Source of the DNA: Chloroflexota bacterium
GTDB taxonomy: Bacteria; Chloroflexota; Dehalococcoidia; GIF9; UBA5629
Assembly (NCBI GenBank): GCA_026389635.1
Contig: JAPLHM010000089.1
Location: 1-6,180 of the forward strand
Length of the DNA stretch: 6,180 bases
Direction of reading: 5' to 3'
Shown here: one piece after another, positions 5,631-6,180 of the stretch
Layout of the letters: every line of letters starts with the position of its first letter
Position numbering within the stretch: position 1 is the first letter of the stretch
Translations under genes and position numbers: made by a program
Notes under the pieces: generated by a model
What the model was told of the DNA's origin: nothing
Databases searched by the model: none
The model's input: only the letters and a program-made list of their open reading frames with translations

Positions 5631-6180
5631 GTGATAAGCGAAAGGCAAGCAAATATATCCCTGTTCAGGTGGCTGGCCGTCTCGATGATCGTGTTCTGCC
5701 TTGCTGCCGGCCTGTTTCCCGGCAGCGCGCAGGCAGCAGCGCCCATCATCTCGGGCTCGCCACCCAGCGGGCAGGTTGGCTCGCCTTACAGCGCCAGCTT
5801 CACAGCCAGCTGCAACAGCACGGCATGCATAGTGCCTGGTAGTTGGTATATTTCCGGCAGTATACCAGGTCTAAGTGTCCCGACCAATAGCAATACAATC
5901 CAGGGTATACCCTCAACAGCAAACGCCTATGAGGTACAAGTAAGCTACACAGACCCCACATTAGGCATCGCTACTAAGTATTTCACCATCATCATCACCA
6001 CACCCGCCCTGGTTTTCTCCACCACCAGCATACCCATGGCGACGGTGGGTATGGCCTATTCGGCCAGCGTCGTAGCCACGGGCGGCACCGGCAGCATAAG
6101 CTACGCCCTCACCAACGGCGCATTACCGTCCGGGCTCTCCTTCAACAACGGCCAGGTATCGGGCATACCGGCGCGCGGCA
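5631..6180 (+). CDS. Secreted protein with tandem putative Ig-like (He_PIG-type) domains, 3' truncated
   Basis: The frame is open from a GTG at 5631 to the window edge, giving 183 visible residues; an in-frame TAA at 5622 excludes a longer start apart from a CTG. Residues 1-37 form a Sec signal peptide: a charged start with Arg5 and Arg13, a hydrophobic core (VSMIVFCLAAGLF), then GSAQAA with a likely AxA cleavage site near residue 35. Two related modules follow. The first, about 38-124, has GSPPSGQVGSPYSASF, then IPGLSV and IQGIPS. The second, from about 125, has ATVGMAYSASVVATGGTG, then LPSGLSF and VSGIPA. The G-x-x-Y-S-A-S and L-P-x-G-L-S...(I/V)-x-G-I-P pattern is that of bacterial putative Ig domains in extracellular adhesin-like or substrate-binding proteins. 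Cys61 and Cys66 could form a small disulfide. The ribosome-binding site is poor (GGATTAAG region). Target and anchoring are unknown because the C-terminus is missing. It looks functionally unlinked to cobU. Confidence 0.85.
   Translation, partial: MISERQANISLFRWLAVSMIVFCLAAGLFPGSAQAAAPIISGSPPSGQVGSPYSASFTASCNSTACIVPGSWYISGSIPGLSVPTNSNTIQGIPSTANAYEVQVSYTDPTLGIATKYFTIIITTPALVFSTTSIPMATVGMAYSASVVATGGTGSISYALTNGALPSGLSFNNGQVSGIPARG

Overview
The window carries the late (lower-ligand and nucleotide-loop) half of an adenosylcobalamin (vitamin B12) biosynthesis locus, followed by the start of an unrelated exported surface-type protein. All supported genes are on the + strand. From left to right: the 3' part of a PLP-dependent aminotransferase-fold protein, probably threonine-phosphate decarboxylase CobD (1-797); cobyric acid synthase CbiP/CobQ (794-2320); corrinoid adenosyltransferase CobO/CobA (2301-2825); a 141-bp gap filled by an interspersed, hairpin-forming repeat and a 26-bp tandem duplication (2826-2966); CobT (2967-4046); cobalamin synthase CobS (4043-4936); CobU (4943-5482); a 148-bp gap with a strong-looking promoter (5483-5630); and the 5' end of a secreted protein with Ig-like repeats (5631 to the window edge).

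The pathway logic is coherent. CobO adds the adenosyl ligand to the corrinoid, CbiP amidates the ring to adenosylcobyric acid, and CobD makes (R)-1-amino-2-propanol phosphate. CobU activates adenosylcobinamide (phosphate) to the GDP form, CobT makes alpha-ribazole phosphate, and CobS joins the two. CbiB, which attaches aminopropanol, and an alpha-ribazole phosphatase (CobC) are not seen; CbiB may lie upstream. No corrin-ring genes are visible, so the window cannot distinguish de novo synthesis from salvage.

The genes are tightly packed. There are 4-bp ATGA overlaps at cobD/cbiP and cobT/cobS, a 20-bp overlap at cbiP/cobO, and a 6-bp gap at cobS/cobU. This implies translational coupling within two blocks (cobD-cbiP-cobO and cobT-cobS-cobU), separated only by the repeat. 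No cobalamin riboswitch is recognisable in either gap.

The organism is a bacterium with moderately high GC and frequent ATA isoleucine codons. The gene order, the short CobO and the REP/MITE-like repeat (GCGAGGAGC / GCGACGAAGCAATCTG type) would fit a Dehalococcoidia-like Chloroflexota or another anaerobic sediment/groundwater lineage; this is an inference, not a demonstrated assignment. I do not see a previously undescribed system. The points most worth a second look are the repeat that has placed itself at the cobT translation start, an unusual N-terminal insertion with an apparent internal duplication in CobS, and the independent promoter/operator of the exported Ig-repeat protein.
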